Part shown: piece by piece, positions 10,910-25,757 of the stretch | How the letters are laid out: the number at the start of each line of letters is the position of its first letter | Position numbering within the stretch: position 1 is the first letter of the stretch | Source of the DNA: Chiridota heheva | Lineage: Eukaryota; Echinodermata; Holothuroidea; Apodida; Chiridotidae | Direction of reading: 5' to 3' | Assembly (NCBI GenBank): GCA_020152595.1 | Contig: JAIGNY010001174.1 | Coordinates: 1,196,001-1,260,000, forward strand | DNA length: 64,000 bases | Position numbers and translations under genes: made by a program | The notes under the pieces: model-generated | The model's input: only the letters and a program-made list of their open reading frames with translations | What the model was told of the DNA's origin: nothing | The model's database searches: none

Positions 10910-12866
10910 AATCAATCATGTGTACCATACATTATCTACAGTATCAATGCATTGTGTGTGCCAAAGCTAGCTCACCTGCTTGGTATACATTACTTAAATC
11001 ATATGCTTTGGCTATGGCAATACTGCCTACGGTAAAGCCTATGACCCAATGAATGCAATCTTATTTTGATAAGTAATGTATACTAGTGATTATGATTTGC
11101 CATTCATTTACTAAACGTTTAATTGCCAAAATTTGCGAGCGTTGTGCGATTAGTCGCAACCAAGCTTCACTTAAAAATCTGTAAAAAAAATAATAATTGG
11201 GGAACTGGTCCAGTTCCCACTAACATAACATGCATTTTTTGACCACAAATAGGTGTGTGTATGTGGGTTTTTTTTATTGAGTTTATTGCATTTGGAATGG
11301 GTGATGATTACTGGTGAGTCACTGTAATAAGTATAGAGGTTACAAATGGCTTCATTTTGTGAACTATTGTTATTTTGCAAAAGTTTTCTACTTTAATGCT
11401 TATACTTAATTGTTGCAAGTTTTAACAAGCTTGACTTCCTTCTTAGATAAGGGTGCACTAGATAGCCATTAGGCAAGTGACGATAGTTTCATTATTATGC
11501 AAAAAAAGTCAAGGTTAACCAGATTAATGCTATAGTTCAGACCCAAAACAATTGGAGTGATTGGCTCAGATCATGTATTCAGTGATGAAATTATTAGAGT
11601 TTCTTTCTCCCTTATTTCTTATTGAGTCCCGTATGTTATTAAACTAATTTTACTTGATAAGCACACTTGTTTGATTAATTTAACTTGAACTGCACTATCT
11701 ACTTTTAGTCATAGCTATATTATATATAATCAGGTGATTTTCAGTTAAAATTCATGAGTTTTTAATATGATGTAAAATTGTAATTATGTGAATCCAAAAT
11801 AGTTTTTTTGTGATTGAAAATGAAATGCCATTTATGAAACTCCTTGTTAGGTGTATATTTGTACCTTCTGTTATATTGTTATCCTGCTAGAAGAGGATTT
11901 TTCTTTTCCTGTACATGTTGCATTTTCATGCTACAAGAATGTATTCCTTTTTATGGTCTGCATGATAGTTAGTATAAGAACAATTGAACTGATCGTGATT
12001 TGTTGAATTGTCATTATTTTTCTTTTAATCATTTGGATAGCTGCAATGAGGAGCAGTGGTTTTCTTGATTTGATGGGTGTATCATCTTTGTTATTTGTGT
12101 TTCACCTTTGCTTTGTTTCCTGATTCTATACTGCATATATTATTCTTGCTTGTGTGCCATCCATCCATAATGATTATATTCTATATTTAGTTAGTATTAT
12201 AGCATTTATACGATTTGTAACTAATGTATTCATGTATCCGTATTATTATAACTTTTTTTGCCCTTCACCATTGTCCCGAAGATGTGACAATATTTGGCAG
12301 GGAGAGTTGTAAGAGATATATTCTACCTCATGACCCATCTTGATCTTTTCTCGTTATGTCCCTTTAACCATAATTATTTACCAGCTTATATCCTACAGTA
12401 GCAGCATTATCATTCAGTGATTACTCCTCCTAGTGATATACTTATTCATTCATGCAAATTATCTCCTCATTCACCTATTTTGTACCTTATATCATGGAGC
12501 TATTAACTATGACTAATAGCTCCATGCTTATATGGATCATAATGATACCTCTTACAATGTACGTACTCACTATTCAAAGAAACGTACTTGTGGTTGACCT
12601 ACCTGTATCCTTCACTGACCAGCCAATTCCTCACTTTCTCTCTTTGTTAATGTTTTTACTTGGTTTTATAATACAGTATTGTTCACTTAATTTTATAATT
12701 TTGTTAAGTAAAGTTACATCTGTTTGTGATTTGGAGATCTGAGTTAAAAACATAAATTAAAATTTTGAATTTAATTTGTTTGCTGTTTTTGTTATTAAAG
12801 TGTAATATTCCATGTACATGTAGCTCCCCACCCTAGCCTCCATCCTGACAATGTGAGTCTGAAGAT
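10910..12866. other. unannotated AT-rich intronic stretch
   Basis: Nearly 2 kb of AT-rich sequence. Short open frames exist but show no domain, splice pairing or codon signal that I can defend. Confidence 0.45.
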
Positions 12867-13864
<998 letters not shown>

Positions 13865-13920
13865 TTTAAGTTTATTACACTTATATGGCGCATTCTCTAA
13901 ATAACTTATTCTAATGCGCC

Positions 13921-16600
13921 TTACAAAATAAGCATATAAAGAAAATAAATACAAATGTTGAAATAAGATAAGCATGAAATATAAAAAAAACAAAGAACAA
14001 CAAAATTATGAAGAGGACCTGAAAGCACCATTAAATAAGTGAGTCTTAAGCAAGATGTGGAATTGTTTAAGGGATTGAGCAGATTTGATTGAAAGCGGTA
14101 AGTCATTCCAAAGATTTGGGCCAAACATTTGCAGAGAGCGATCACCATATGTAAGTTTACTTTTTAAAACATAAAGGATGAGGTGGTTTTGAGAGCAAAG
14201 CGGTAACTAGTTTGTTTATAATGAAACATTTCTGTTAGATATAACAGGGCCATGTTATGAAGGGATTTAAAAATGAGTATTACAATTTTAAATTTAATTC
14301 TATATGAGACAGGTAGCCGAAGAAGATTTTGCAGTAGATAAAGTGATGGAGTGAAACAGGTGCTTCTTGTGACGAGCCTTGCAGCATAATTCTGAACACG
14401 TTGCAACTTTTTCACTGTAAAACCTGGCACCCCTGCAAGGAGGACATTACAATAATCTATGCAGCTATGCACAAGTACATTTACAAGTGATATTGCAGAG
14501 CGTCTGTCCAGAAACTTCATGCACCTTCTAATGTTAAATAAATGGTAAAATGCAGTTTTGCATTTGGGATTGACATGGTCAGCCATTGTCATCTTTGATC
14601 TAACCAAGCGCCTAAATATTTGACAGTGGAAGATAATTTCACACTGTCCTTGCCAATAGCAATACTGCCAATATTCAATTTTGTTAGTTGGTAATTGGAT
14701 CCAAAAATAATGACTTTACTTTTTGAATCATTCATTTTTAGTTTGTTGTAAATCATCTAATCTTTCACTATTTTCAAACAATCTTCAATTTCAGCTATGA
14801 CTGAGATCACATTTGATGGATCATTATCATTGAACGACATGTGTAAGCTGTGGTCATCAGCATAACCATGAATACTGGGAGAAACAGCTATCAAAGCATC
14901 AAAAATAGAAGATGCATACCATGTGAATAAGAGGGGTCCACAACAAGAGCTCTGAGGCACACCAAATTCTACATCAAATGCCCTTGATTCAGCATTGCTG
15001 ATAAGGATTTTTTTGTTTCCTTTGAACTAAATAGGATTCAAACCAATCTAAGATGGTTCCATCAATGCCAAAACGCTTATTTAAGGTTTTGAGAAGCATA
15101 CCATGATCAATTGTTCGAATGCCGCACTTAGGTCAAGGAGTACTAGAATGACACATTTTTGTTTGTCTAGTTGCAGAAGTATGTCTGATTAAATTTTAGC
15201 TAAAGCAGTTTCTGTGCTATGCTATGGAATGGGCGAAACCCTGATTGACAGGAAGGTAATAAGTCATGCTGCTGACTATGCTTAATCACTTGTTCAACAA
15301 CAGCACACTCAGCTGTTTTAGACAAGAAACTAAGATTGCTTACTGGTCCATAGTTATCATATGTTACATCAAGCCCTTGTTTTTTAGTAATGGATTTACT
15401 ACGGCTTCTTTCCATTGCTTAGGGAATTTCCCTTGTTGCAAAGAAAGATTAGCCAGTTTAGTAAAAGTTGGAAGGAAAACATTGATATTCTCCTTTAATA
15501 ACCAAGTGGGTAGTAGGTCGAGGATGCACTGAGTGGATTTTGCTTCTAAAATCAGATTTTATATATCCTCCTCTGTCAAGAGCTGAAATGAAGTCCATAC
15601 GGGAACATTTCTCTAGAACTCAAAGGGTGTGATCACAACCTCTCTATCCAGCTCATGTCTAATCTTGGCAATTTTTGCAACAAAGAACTCGCCAAATTCT
15701 GAGGCAAGATGAGAAGCATTATTGTGAGGAGGTAGAGGGGTGATGGGCTTTCGATCAAGCAGAGTATCCATGATTCTAAAAAGTTTCTTTTGATCACCAT
15801 TTGTTTCAGCAATAGCATTAGAGTAGAATTGATGTCTGGCATTATTCAACTCGGTTGTAAAGATGTCACGCTTTTCTTTGTAAGTAATCCAGGTAACATT
15901 AGATTTTGAATAGCGCCAAACTTCTTTCTTTTTAGATCCTTGATTTGATCATTGTACCAGGGTATTTTTGGACGAGTTACTAATGTTTTTACATGTTCAG
16001 GTGCATGATTGTCGATTACCTGTTTATACATGAGTCATACATGCAGGCCGCCTCTTCAACATCCTCAATTTCAGACATTGAAGCAAACACTTTTAGGCAA
16101 ATCCAATTGAAATTGAAATGTTGGAGAGGATATGGCTTTGAATTTTCTGTAAACAATTGTATTTTCATTAAGTTTTGGTTAAGGGAATCTTAGAAAAGTT
16201 GAAATGAAACAATAATCTGATATGTAAAAATCTGATGTAGGGAATGATAACTGGAGTTCAATATTTGAGCGTGTTATAAATAAGTCTAAAAAGTGACCAG
16301 GGAATGATAACTGGAGTTCAATATTTGAGCGTGTTATAAATAAGTCTAAAGTGTGACCACTGATATGAGTTAGAGTGACAACATGTTGTTCAAGGCACAA
16401 ACTTTGGAGTAGGGTACAAAATTTCACTTGATCATGATTCAGTTTGTCTTCAAAATGAATGTTAAAATCCCCTGTAATTAAAACAGGCTCATTTGTATCA
16501 AGGAACTGTTCAAGTACATCACTAAACTCATCAAAAAATACATTACAAGTAACTGGGTGATTTGTAACTGGGTGATTTGTTGAATAAGGTGGGCGGTAAA
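13921..16600 (-). pseudogene. LINE ORF2 remnant (copy 2)
   Basis: On the minus strand the order is: endonuclease tail with GHTLDLFITRSNIELQLS (duplicated), linker with NHAPEHVK and IPWYNDQIKDLKRKK, reverse transcriptase with the RPVSNLSFLSK-like block, SGFRPFHS, and GYADDHS encoded around 14853-14864, then the C-terminal domain with KTAFYHLFNIRRC at 14164-14607 and a shifted frame at 13921-14148. The usual PQG of motif B is PQS here (VPQSSCCGP), and several frameshifts separate the pieces, so it is dead. Confidence 0.88.
16241..16360 (-). repeat. exact-period 60-bp tandem duplication inside LINE copy 2
   Basis: GGAATGATAACTGGAGTTCA begins at 16241 and again at 16301. The period is 60, so the reading frame is kept and 20 residues of the endonuclease (LDLFITRSNIELQLSFP region) are doubled. 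LINE copy 1 has a single copy, so the duplication arose after the two copies separated or in the source of copy 2. Confidence 0.95.
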
Positions 16601-16613
16601 CAATTAGTAGTTT

Positions 16614-17689
16614 TTAGTCGCTAGTGCAATATTGCTTGTACTTTTTTCCTTTTCTGTTATTTTTAATTCCAACATTTTGTAACCTACATTTGTGTATGTA
16701 AATTCAATCTCGGTGAAATAGATACATGTATAACCAACAATTTTAAAGCAAACATTTTTGCTATATAATTGATCCATGGAATATTTCGAAGGCATGTCAA
16801 GTTAAAAAAGGTTTTCCAACCTCAAAAAATGCAATTCCTTGGACGAGAGAAAAAAGCTGCGCAATGTTTATTGCAGAAGAACAGCAATTTGTTAAGACTT
16901 TAAAATTACGGGAAAATATGTACAAAAGCGCACTTGAAAATAGTATGGGATAATACACAACGAAATTAACAACATCAAGTTACTCAGATATTTATAATCC
17001 GAATATTTAGTCCTGGTCAAAAAAATTGTGTATAACTTTAACAAAACAAGTTTCTAAAGATAAAGACAATTTTGTTAAAACTTCTCCATCATAGAAAATA
17101 AAGGAAAACAAAAAATATAAAAGCTGTAAAACTGGAAACAAATGCTATTTCCTTGTTTTGAAAACGTATGTTTTACTTCCATCTTCCAACTTTGCAAATA
17201 ACAAAGAATGAAAAAACTTCCATAAACCAGTGGTACATTCCTTCCAAACAGGAAGCTGTCGCCCCAGTAAATGGCCGCCAAGTTAATGTATAGCAAATTA
17301 TTACCACATATCACATCGCATCAGCATAAATTCTACTTTTTAATGCAAAATCATTAGATCTGTGTCAGAAAAACAACAAAATATCTCGTTCAATGATAAG
17401 CCGCCGCGTCCCCCTTCACATGTTACTACTTCTGGGTGGTTTATAACCTGGCAACAGGTTTCCTCGAACTCCTCGGCCATGCAGCGCTAAGTTGTTGAAA
17501 GACATACTGCATGCATGACACTTTTATGTAAACATTCAAAATGCAGGAAAGCCGTAAAAAAAAAAGACAATACCAAAACCGGGAGGGGGAGTGGACATCT
17601 AGCATTTTGTGAGGTGAGAAATATGAGGAAATTCAATGAGCACGGGAGAGGGATGATGGAAGCATCGCCTTATCTTCATTCAGGAAAAT
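16614..17689. other. unannotated intronic stretch
   Basis: No supported exon. A minus-strand ATG in fair context at 17480 opens a frame (MAEEFEETCCQ) running to about 17341, but there is no homology and no convincing donor, so it is not called. Confidence 0.4.
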
Positions 17690-18210
17690 AAATCATGAAA
17701 ATGAGGAGGGGGAAGGACAATATCATATACCAAGAATATTTTCACTGTAAAAAGAATTCCCTCACCTCAAATTTGGTGATCAAATTTGCCATTTGAAACC
17801 TGAAACGAGGAGATCTTAACAAAAAACCATGGCACTGCTGCCCCCACCCTGCCCCTATCCACCCCCTTCTTCCTATTCATAATACTTCTATTTTTTGTGG
17901 AGAAATTTAAGAAAATGGGGGAGGGGACGATACAATCTACAAATTATGTTTTCATAAAAAAAAATGCCCCCACCCCAAATTTAATAGTTCAACAATCTCA
18001 GTTTGTCGCATCAACTTGCAAACGAGCTAGGAGAATATAACAAAGATCCACTCCCCCGCCGCCCTTGCCTTATCCGCTCTCTTCTTGCTGTCGTAATACT
18101 TTAATTTTTGTGGAGAAATTGAAGAAAATTGCAGAGGGGACGAGATAATCTACCAAATTACTGTATGTTTTCAAAGGAGAATGCCCCCACCCTTAATTTG
18201 ATAGCCTGAA
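17690..18210. repeat. degenerate tandem repeat of about 200 bp
   Basis: Blocks sharing TTTTTGTGGAGAAATT, then AGAAAAT with a G-rich GGGACGA segment, then ATGCCCCCACCC and AATTTGATAG recur with about 210-bp spacing (near 17893 and 18105). A weaker related block starts near 17690. Confidence 0.6.
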
Positions 18211-18659
18211 TATATTAACTTAAACATGTTGAACTTGTAATGTTGTTAAGTGCATTAGAAAAGATTCATACTTTGCTTAAATTTTTATATGCATATTGAC
18301 ATCTGACCATCAGAAATCCAATACTTGTATCCGGTAGATGATAAACAGTCTCACCACCAAAATTAGAGGTGAAAACACATACCCACTTTGCATGTTTTAC
18401 TAGACAACAAGCAGTATTGCTTCTATATGGCTGAAATGGCACCATTTTAACATATTAGCATTGTTCTTACTGAACAGGGATTTGTATGGAGGCACTGTAT
18501 TGGGATTCTCACCACACAAGCCAGGGAAACCCAAGGTCATAAACAGGAAATTGCAAGTTTGCTTTGGTGAGTGCAAAATGCAAACACAGGAAAGTCTACA
18601 GAAAGACAATAAAAAAGTAAAAAAGAAAAAGTGTAGTCTCTTCTCGTAATCATTTATTT

Positions 18660-20540
18660 CTTGCAGTTTCAGTTTATAAAATAAGTTTATTTACAATGAA
18701 TAAATACATTTCGGTGATGATTCATTTTCATACACAAAAGTTTACCTATTAGTGGTAGTTACAGCCACTTACAATCATGAGTTTTTATTGTTTTTAACAT
18801 GTACATGAAAATCTGTGTCATAATTCCAAGCCTTCACAAATTTTGGTGAACAATCCAACTATATCAGAGAAATCTGTTTCAAAAAGCTCTTTTCAAAGAA
18901 TCAGAAACACACAAAAAAATTGATTTACTGAAAGAAAGTTAAAGCAATGATTTTCAAAGAACCCAAGTAATATTCAAGAAGAGGATATTCAAGAAGAGGA
19001 TATTCAAAGATTTCATTTACAATTATTAAATACATTTCGGTGATGAATCATTCATTTTCATATACAAATGTTAGACCATTAGTGGTAAACACAGACATTT
19101 CAAATCATGTGAGAATTTTCTTTGTTTTTTTACCAATTTATTCGAAAAAAGTTCAATCCTCAATAACTTTCAAAGAACCTTCCAAGTACAGTAGTCTTCC
19201 AGAAGAGGATATTCAAATATTTTCTTACACTCATTTGTTAACACAAATATAAAATATGTTAACAAATTATTATGATCAATTTGCATTTTTGCAATACATA
19301 AATGTAATTTGCCTACTTGCAAATTTAAGTAAGAACAGGAGTATCTTCGCTGCTGTTATAAGACTTGGGCAGCCATATTGAACAGGGTACTACAACTATT
19401 ATCTGATAAGACTTGGGCAGCCATACTGAACAGGGTACCACAACTATTATAAATGTAATTTGAACAGGGTACTTGCAAATTATCTGATAAGACTTGGGCA
19501 GCCATACTGAACAGGGTACCACAACTATTATCTGATACGACTTGGGCGGCCATACTGAACAGGGTACCACAACTATTATCTGATAAGACTTGGGCGGCCA
19601 TACTGAATAGGGTACCACAACTATTATCTGATTATGAATTCCATTCAATATCAACTAAACCAACTTATGTGAAAAAGACACCGACAATGTTTATAAACTT
19701 TCTTAAATCATGTTTCTTATAATATTTTGATATGAACAATTAAAAACTACAAATCGTGAAAACTTGAAAAACATTTAAAATAATACAAACAACTACTTGA
19801 TAAAATTGATACAATTAGAAACAAATGTAGCCTAAAACAAATGATGATGAGAGTACATTGCAAACAATCACTGCCATAATTTACAGCTCGAAGCCCGATT
19901 ATCGACAGAATTGTGAAGCAAGCACCGATGATACTGAAATGAATAAGAGAAATGAATAAAACATCTTTACACAAACAAAATCAATATAAATATTTAAATA
20001 CTTATAAATTGATAAAACTACAAATAAATGCCCAACGAAATGAAAATACAATGCAAACAATCACTGCCATAACATAGTGCCAATGATACTTTGCTGAAAT
20101 TCAAACATGAACAAAATCTGACTCAGTGCCTTATAACTTTGCTGTTTCACGACCACCCGTCGTGAAACTTTTGTTATCGCGAGATTTTGCAAACCTAATT
20201 TTGGTTGTGTTGAGTTGGCTAATACACCTAAGTAATATTCAAGAAGAAGATATTCAAAGACTTCATTTACAATTATTAAATACATTTTGGTGATGAATGA
20301 TTCATTTTTATATACAAATGTTAGACCATCAGTGGTAAACATTGCAATCATATGAGAAATTGTTTTTTCATTTATTCAAAGAAAGCTCAATCCTCAATTT
20401 TCAAAGGACCTTTTTGTAAGTTTTTATTCAAAGACTTAATTTACAATTATAAATACATTTTGGTGAAATGATTCATTTTTATATACAAATGTTAGCAGTG
20501 GTAAACACAGACATCTGCAATCAAGTGTTTTCATTGTTTT
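18660..20540. repeat. locally amplified degenerate repeat family of about 100 bp
   Basis: Four diverged copies (about 18680-18790, 19010-19115, 20255-20360, 20430-20530) share AATACATTTCGGTGATGA, then ATTCATTTTCATATACAAA, then AGTGGTAAACACAGACAT. Several are preceded by AAGAGGATATTCAAAGA. No coding potential. Confidence 0.75.
19362..19634. repeat. 48-bp minisatellite, five units
   Basis: Units starting GACTTGGGCAGCCATACTGA begin at 19362, 19410, 19491, 19539 and 19587. Unit 2 is 81 bp because of a 33-bp insert that repeats the unique sequence just upstream of the array (TAAATGTAATTTG and ACTTGCAAAT, near 19300-19325). Confidence 0.9.
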
Positions 20541-21019
20541 TAACGATTTAAAAAGGACCTTCTAAGTAATCTTAGATACAAAAGTGCACAAATAATATAT
20601 TTCATGGTTACACAAAAATCTAAAATGAAAACAGGATATGTTACTTTGCATTTACTGTAAAGAGGGAAACGATACATCCGGATTGAACTTAGAATCATTC
20701 TAAAATACACCAATAAAATAATTTATAAAACAAAAGATTTGTAATGTCTCTGATTAAGGAAAAAGAGAGATCTCCAAAATCCTATAAAGAGAAAAATTAA
20801 TCCAAAGCTAAATGAAAAAACATGGAAGTAATGAACATTCTAATTGCTATACTGTGTCTTAAAAATAGGATATTCACTCAAAAATACAGTCAATCATTTT
20901 GCTAGAAGAAAACATATTTCATTCAATGATAAAAATAATCACTAAACATATCTCTACATTTATTTGTGCACCACTGCACATAGATACAAATTCTGGTTAG
21001 AATTGATAATGGAAAATCC

Positions 21020-21510
21020 CCAAAAATTGGGCCTACTGGGGAGAATGGGATAAAATAAAAAAAACCTGCATAAATTACAGTAGTTCCCCATTATAAAAAG
21101 AAAATCTGCAAATTCCCATAATAAAAAAAAAAATGTATTTCTGTATTATTTTTGTACCTAGATAAAAAAAAAAGAGAAAAAAGACTGGTTAAAAGAAATC
21201 ATCTGGAGAAAAAAACAAAAATAGGGCCTACGAGAGAGAATGGATCAAATCTAAAAGGAAAATAAATTAACAAATTTCCTTCATAAATTATGTACTTCTT
21301 CATATTTAAAAAAAAAAGGTCAATTGCTGTTAAAAAAGTTAACAAATGTAAATCAATTAAAACAAATTAAATTATATCTATGAAAAACAGTTTTCAGTTA
21401 GGAGAAAAAAATCATTTAAAAAAATAGGGCCAACAAAGAGAGAATGGATCAAATTTAAAAAGGCACAATAAAAAAAAAAAAAAAATAGTTTCACTTAAAT
21501 TACATAATTT
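21020..21510. repeat. A-rich degenerate tandem repeat of about 200 bp, three copies
   Basis: GGGCCTACNNNGAGAGAATGG followed by ATCAAAT and A-rich tracts occurs near 21028, 21224 and 21425, with CATAAATTA downstream of the first two. No gene. Confidence 0.6.
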
Positions 21511-24500
21511 TGAAGAAATATACGATAAAATGTTCTTGATTTTCTTTTAATAAAAATACATTAGCCCACAGAAAGCACTACAGGCACACAAACCCATGCT
21601 GTAAGTTCGTAACCACAATACAAAATTGTTATGAAAAACCTTACGATTTGCATTTTACAGATTGCACTACAGTAAGCGCATTACAAATGTGTCTACCATC
21701 TTAATATTCCAATGCGTTCTCTAAACCACACTATAATTTCTTTAAAAACAGGTGCATAATTATAACTAAAAAGATATCAAATTTTAATGTTTTAACACTT
21801 ACCAGCAAGAACTCCCACAAAAATACTGATTTTTTTCAGTCTTTAAAAAGTTTAATTTGACAGAACTTTCAAACCACATAGAGTATCACAATGTTTTCAA
21901 TGCCATAATGAAACCAAGAATGTCTTCTAAAACATCCTGCTATTGGCTGAATCCAAAAGTTTACCGGATGAAAACGGAATCCCATTCATAAAATGGAAGT
22001 AAACAACTCAAATTGTAATCACGGAGTCTACACACTGAGTATACAGTAGCTGTTTGGTCCGGTCAGATTTTTCAGTCGATTTCCAGCGCAAAATATTCAC
22101 AGGAATATGGTAAAAACGACAAAAATATTATAATATTAGCAACAATCAATGTTTCTACCACCTTATTTTCAAAGATTGTGAGAAGATGCGTAATTATAAG
22201 AGAGAAATCATAAGATGAAAATCTAGTATCGATCTGAGATTTTGTCCGTCGCAATTACCAACGCTGTCCAGCGGGTCACGTGATTAGTTGTAACTAACTT
22301 AGTAGAAGAAGGAATCACTCTGGAGTACCTCTCCAAATCACTGTTAACCGCTGTGATTCCCCGTCCCTTTAATACCCATAACCACCAAACTCAAGTTTAT
22401 GTCTTTAAGACTTCAAAATTTGAAAGACAACATGAAAATGGGAGGGGGCATATACCTTTTAAGTATTTCCCTTTAAATGTGCCAATCGTAAGTATTCCCC
22501 TTTAAATATGCCAATCCTAATTAATTCAACCGCGCTAGGCCAAAGTCCAGACGCAGCTAGCGTCAATTTGTAAACAAATCTGTCAAAGGTGCTGGGAATG
22601 GGGAGAGGCATTATTTATGATTCTTTAGAAAGTTTGCCGTGTTTTTGCAGTATGTGTTTCATAGAGATTACTGTTATTTGAGTTTAATGTTCATAAGTTT
22701 CAGGTAAGAATTATAATATATCTGTTGGAAGGAAAGTCATTTTACACGATCTATTTTATAAAGAAATAATTCTGCACCTGGGCTTATAAATAGTAGGGGC
22801 AACATGTATGTTTCTGTTTACTTACGTCTCTGATTTTGAACTTTCGGACATAGATTTTGAAGTGTTGAAGTGTCTGTACCTAATTAATTGAAAAAACTGT
22901 GAGGTCTTCAACATTGGAGGTCTACACAGAGCAAAGAGTGCTTAGTTCAGAATTGTATTTGTTCTAATGTTATTTTTTTTTCTATTCTTTTTTTTTGCGT
23001 TTTACTTTTACTGTATATGGAACTACATAATAAAAAGTTTTTGATAACGTTTCTTAATATTTTGGTGGATATATTTCCTGATTTCAAATTTTACTCAACT
23101 ATTTGGAATATTATATATTTCAAAATAAAACATAAAAATCTTAGTAAGTTAAACTTGTTTATTTTTATTGCACGATCCTTTTTATTACTTTTTTAATTTT
23201 TATTTTATGATTTACAAAAATGGCCAAGCCCGCCATGACAGTGCAGACAAAAGTTGCGTTGGGGCCACGGTTCCTTACTTTTCAGGTTGTAATTTTTTGT
23301 TAAACTTATTGAAAATAAATAATGATCATAAATCTCTGTGGTACACTCTGCATTGTCGCTACCAATTTATTGTGGGCTGATCTGTGTCCTTTAAAAAGAC
23401 ACGCGAAATGAAATACTTAATTTTGCCAAAACAGCAATTTGCATCAGTTTTAAAGTATCTGAACTAAAGAAATTTGTAGGTTCGCTACATGTGCAGGCGT
23501 TAAATGTTACACACAGTAGACCGAGGACTTTCCTCACTGTAAGAAATAAGAGTTGTGATTGGAAAATAACGCTCGTGATAGTATCTTTGTATTTAAAAAT
23601 TAAATCACAATATGCATGAAAACTAATACCACGTTTTTGGCTTCGAGAGTGGGTTTTTTCTTTGGCGCTTACCGGCAGCATTGGCGGTGTTTTACCAGCA
23701 GTTTACCGGCGCTTTACCAGAGTTAAAATTACCGGCGCAATTGTCAAACTGCTCGCATCAGTACTGTATATACGTTGCCATAACGCTAGTAACACCTGTG
23801 ATCAGAACCATATCAAAACTAGACGATTCTCGAGCTAAGGCTAACATTACATGTAACGTTAGGCCTAGGCTACTCAAAATTATTTCCAAGATTCCAAGAA
23901 ATTTGTAAACAAAAATCAAGGGAGGTTTCCCCGTATACAGTAGGCCAAACATACTGTATTATACAGTAGCCTATGTCACAAAAGTTGGAAGCAAATATTG
24001 ACTTTATTTGATTTTGAGCCTAACATTAGTATGAATAACAGTGACACAAAGACAATACATAGGAAGGACAAGGGGCCAACAAGTTTGCCACTTCCAAATA
24101 TTCTAACTTGTGTCAGTGCATGCTAGCCTGCAGTTAAAAGTCAGTGCTTCGTAATAGGGGCCTACATGTACTGTACATAGTCAGATAATATATGACTGTG
24201 GACTGTAGCCATATGCATCAGCTGTACACAGTCAGAAGTCATTGTGCAAATTATAAGGTGAAAAACAGTTTGCATTGCTCAACATAATAGCGTAACTGAA
24301 TATTGAAGATGCATGCCTTTCTGCAACGAATTTGTGGCTGTTGCCTTTTGTAATTATAAGTTAAATTTTTTTGTCCAATTATGTAAAAATAGCATGAACA
24401 TATTCAAAAAGACATAAACTTAATAGACACCTACGTTTAAACCTCAATGGCTCTTGTAAATTGGTTAAAACAAGAAATTATTTCACTAATCCTTCTCCGC

Positions 24501-25757
24501 GATGGTTCACTGTACAAAGCGTTAAAGTGTCCTTACCTAATTAATTAAAATCACTGCGAACGTCCAAGCGTCAAAAAAAACCACAGGCGAACACCACTAA
24601 ATCGGACAACTAGCGTGCGTACCAATAATAAGAAAGCTTGGATTTTGAAAGTATAAACGAGATTAGACAACAATATGTAACATATACCACATGGTGAATG
24701 TAAACGAGAATAGCAACCATATCGGTCACTGTTGTTCATGTACACAGGCAGGATTTGAGAGGAAAATTGAAAGAAAGGCTACCCCCTCCCCACACACACA
24801 CACACACACACAAACTGATCCCAAATTTGTACCTTTTGTAAGATTATTTTTTAAATTTTAGAGTGATTTTGTCCATCCAAACTTTTGATTTTGCCCCACT
24901 TTCGATAGGAAAATTCCGCCCACTATTCATGTTGGTATGCGTCATGAGGCTGAATTGGTCTGGGGTAAGGAGTATGGCAATTACTGAGCCAAAATATATT
25001 AATTTTGTTTGAACGAAATATTTTGTTACAGGTCTATAATTTAATTGACAAAACAGTTATCGTCTTAATTTCATTTTTTTAATTAAATGGAAATCTCCCC
25101 CCCCCCCTCCCACACCCAGTAGGTAGAATTTCTGAGCCCAAGCGGTATTCATTAAGAAAAGGCACTTTTGTAATATTTGTTTAAAAGTATCCACAAATTC
25201 CGCCACAAATTCTTGCACCTTTGACAGTAATTGAGGTGAACTTTTCATTTTCAAAAGGGGCACTTTATTCATTTTTTGTATGGGGCACCGTTCCCCTGCC
25301 CTTCCCGTTCCTACACTTATGTATTGAGCATCACAACATGGACATGAAATTCATTCAAACAAATATGCAATAACTGCCTGAAGAACAATTATTGACTAAG
25401 CTAGACTGTCTTTTAGTTGCATAGGCCTAAATTCTTTTCCCAAATATTTGTTTTACCGTTTTGCCACTTTTCTTTATTTCGCTTAAATGATTTTTTATTG
25501 CATATCAAACATGCTCCCCCATCGTATTATGTAATATAAACTTTTTTTGCGCTGGTGACTTGTTGTCTCTCGAAGAAGATTGAAAGTGCAAATATTTGAA
25601 AACTAACACTCGCCAGCGTAATCTGGCCTGAGCTGTACGTTACTTTTGTACGCCCATTGCGAGTCAGACGGACAAAGTTGTCAAGGTAAACGATTAGCTC
25701 CGAAATGATTCAATTTATTCCTTTTTGTTGTAGGCCTATATCAGGAGATAAAAATGT
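21511..25757. other. unannotated intronic stretch
   Basis: Mostly AT-rich sequence with no exon recognised. It includes the inverted counterpart of the GATGCGAGCAG block at 23660-23762, a (CA)n run near 24791-24813 and a C-run near 25098. A weakly similar pair, AGTGTC-TACCTAATTAATT, occurs near 22868 and 24528. Confidence 0.4.

Larger units (their letters stand above)
13865..16613 (-). mobile_element. CR1/L2-like non-LTR retrotransposon, 5'-truncated (copy 2)
   Basis: This minus-strand copy of the element at 2512-5298 is very similar along about 2.7 kb, with the same 3' end (GTGTAATAAACTTAAA) and a 5' break about 110 bp further into the endonuclease than copy 1. It lies in inverted orientation to copy 1, 8.6 kb apart, and in sense with the SLC37A-like gene. 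It carries two local duplications of its own, 60 bp at 16241-16360 and 15 bp at 16551-16580. Confidence 0.92.

Noticed and set aside
17341-17480. Minus-strand ATG with frame MAEEFEETCCQ as a possible first exon
   Set aside because: No homology recognised and the only candidate donor (CAG|GTTATA) is weak. The SLC37A-like exon 1 at 28862-28929 explains the intron without it.
21803-21850. Donor-like CTTGCTG|GTAAGTG on the minus strand as an alternative SLC37A exon 1
   Set aside because: The preceding sequence has no start codon or SLC37-like peptide; exon 1 at 28.9 kb fits phase and family far better.
22868-24545. Repeated AGTGTC-TACCTAATTAATT motif as a dispersed element
   Set aside because: Similarity is limited to about 25 bp and the flanks do not align, so it is not distinguishable from chance in AT-rich DNA.
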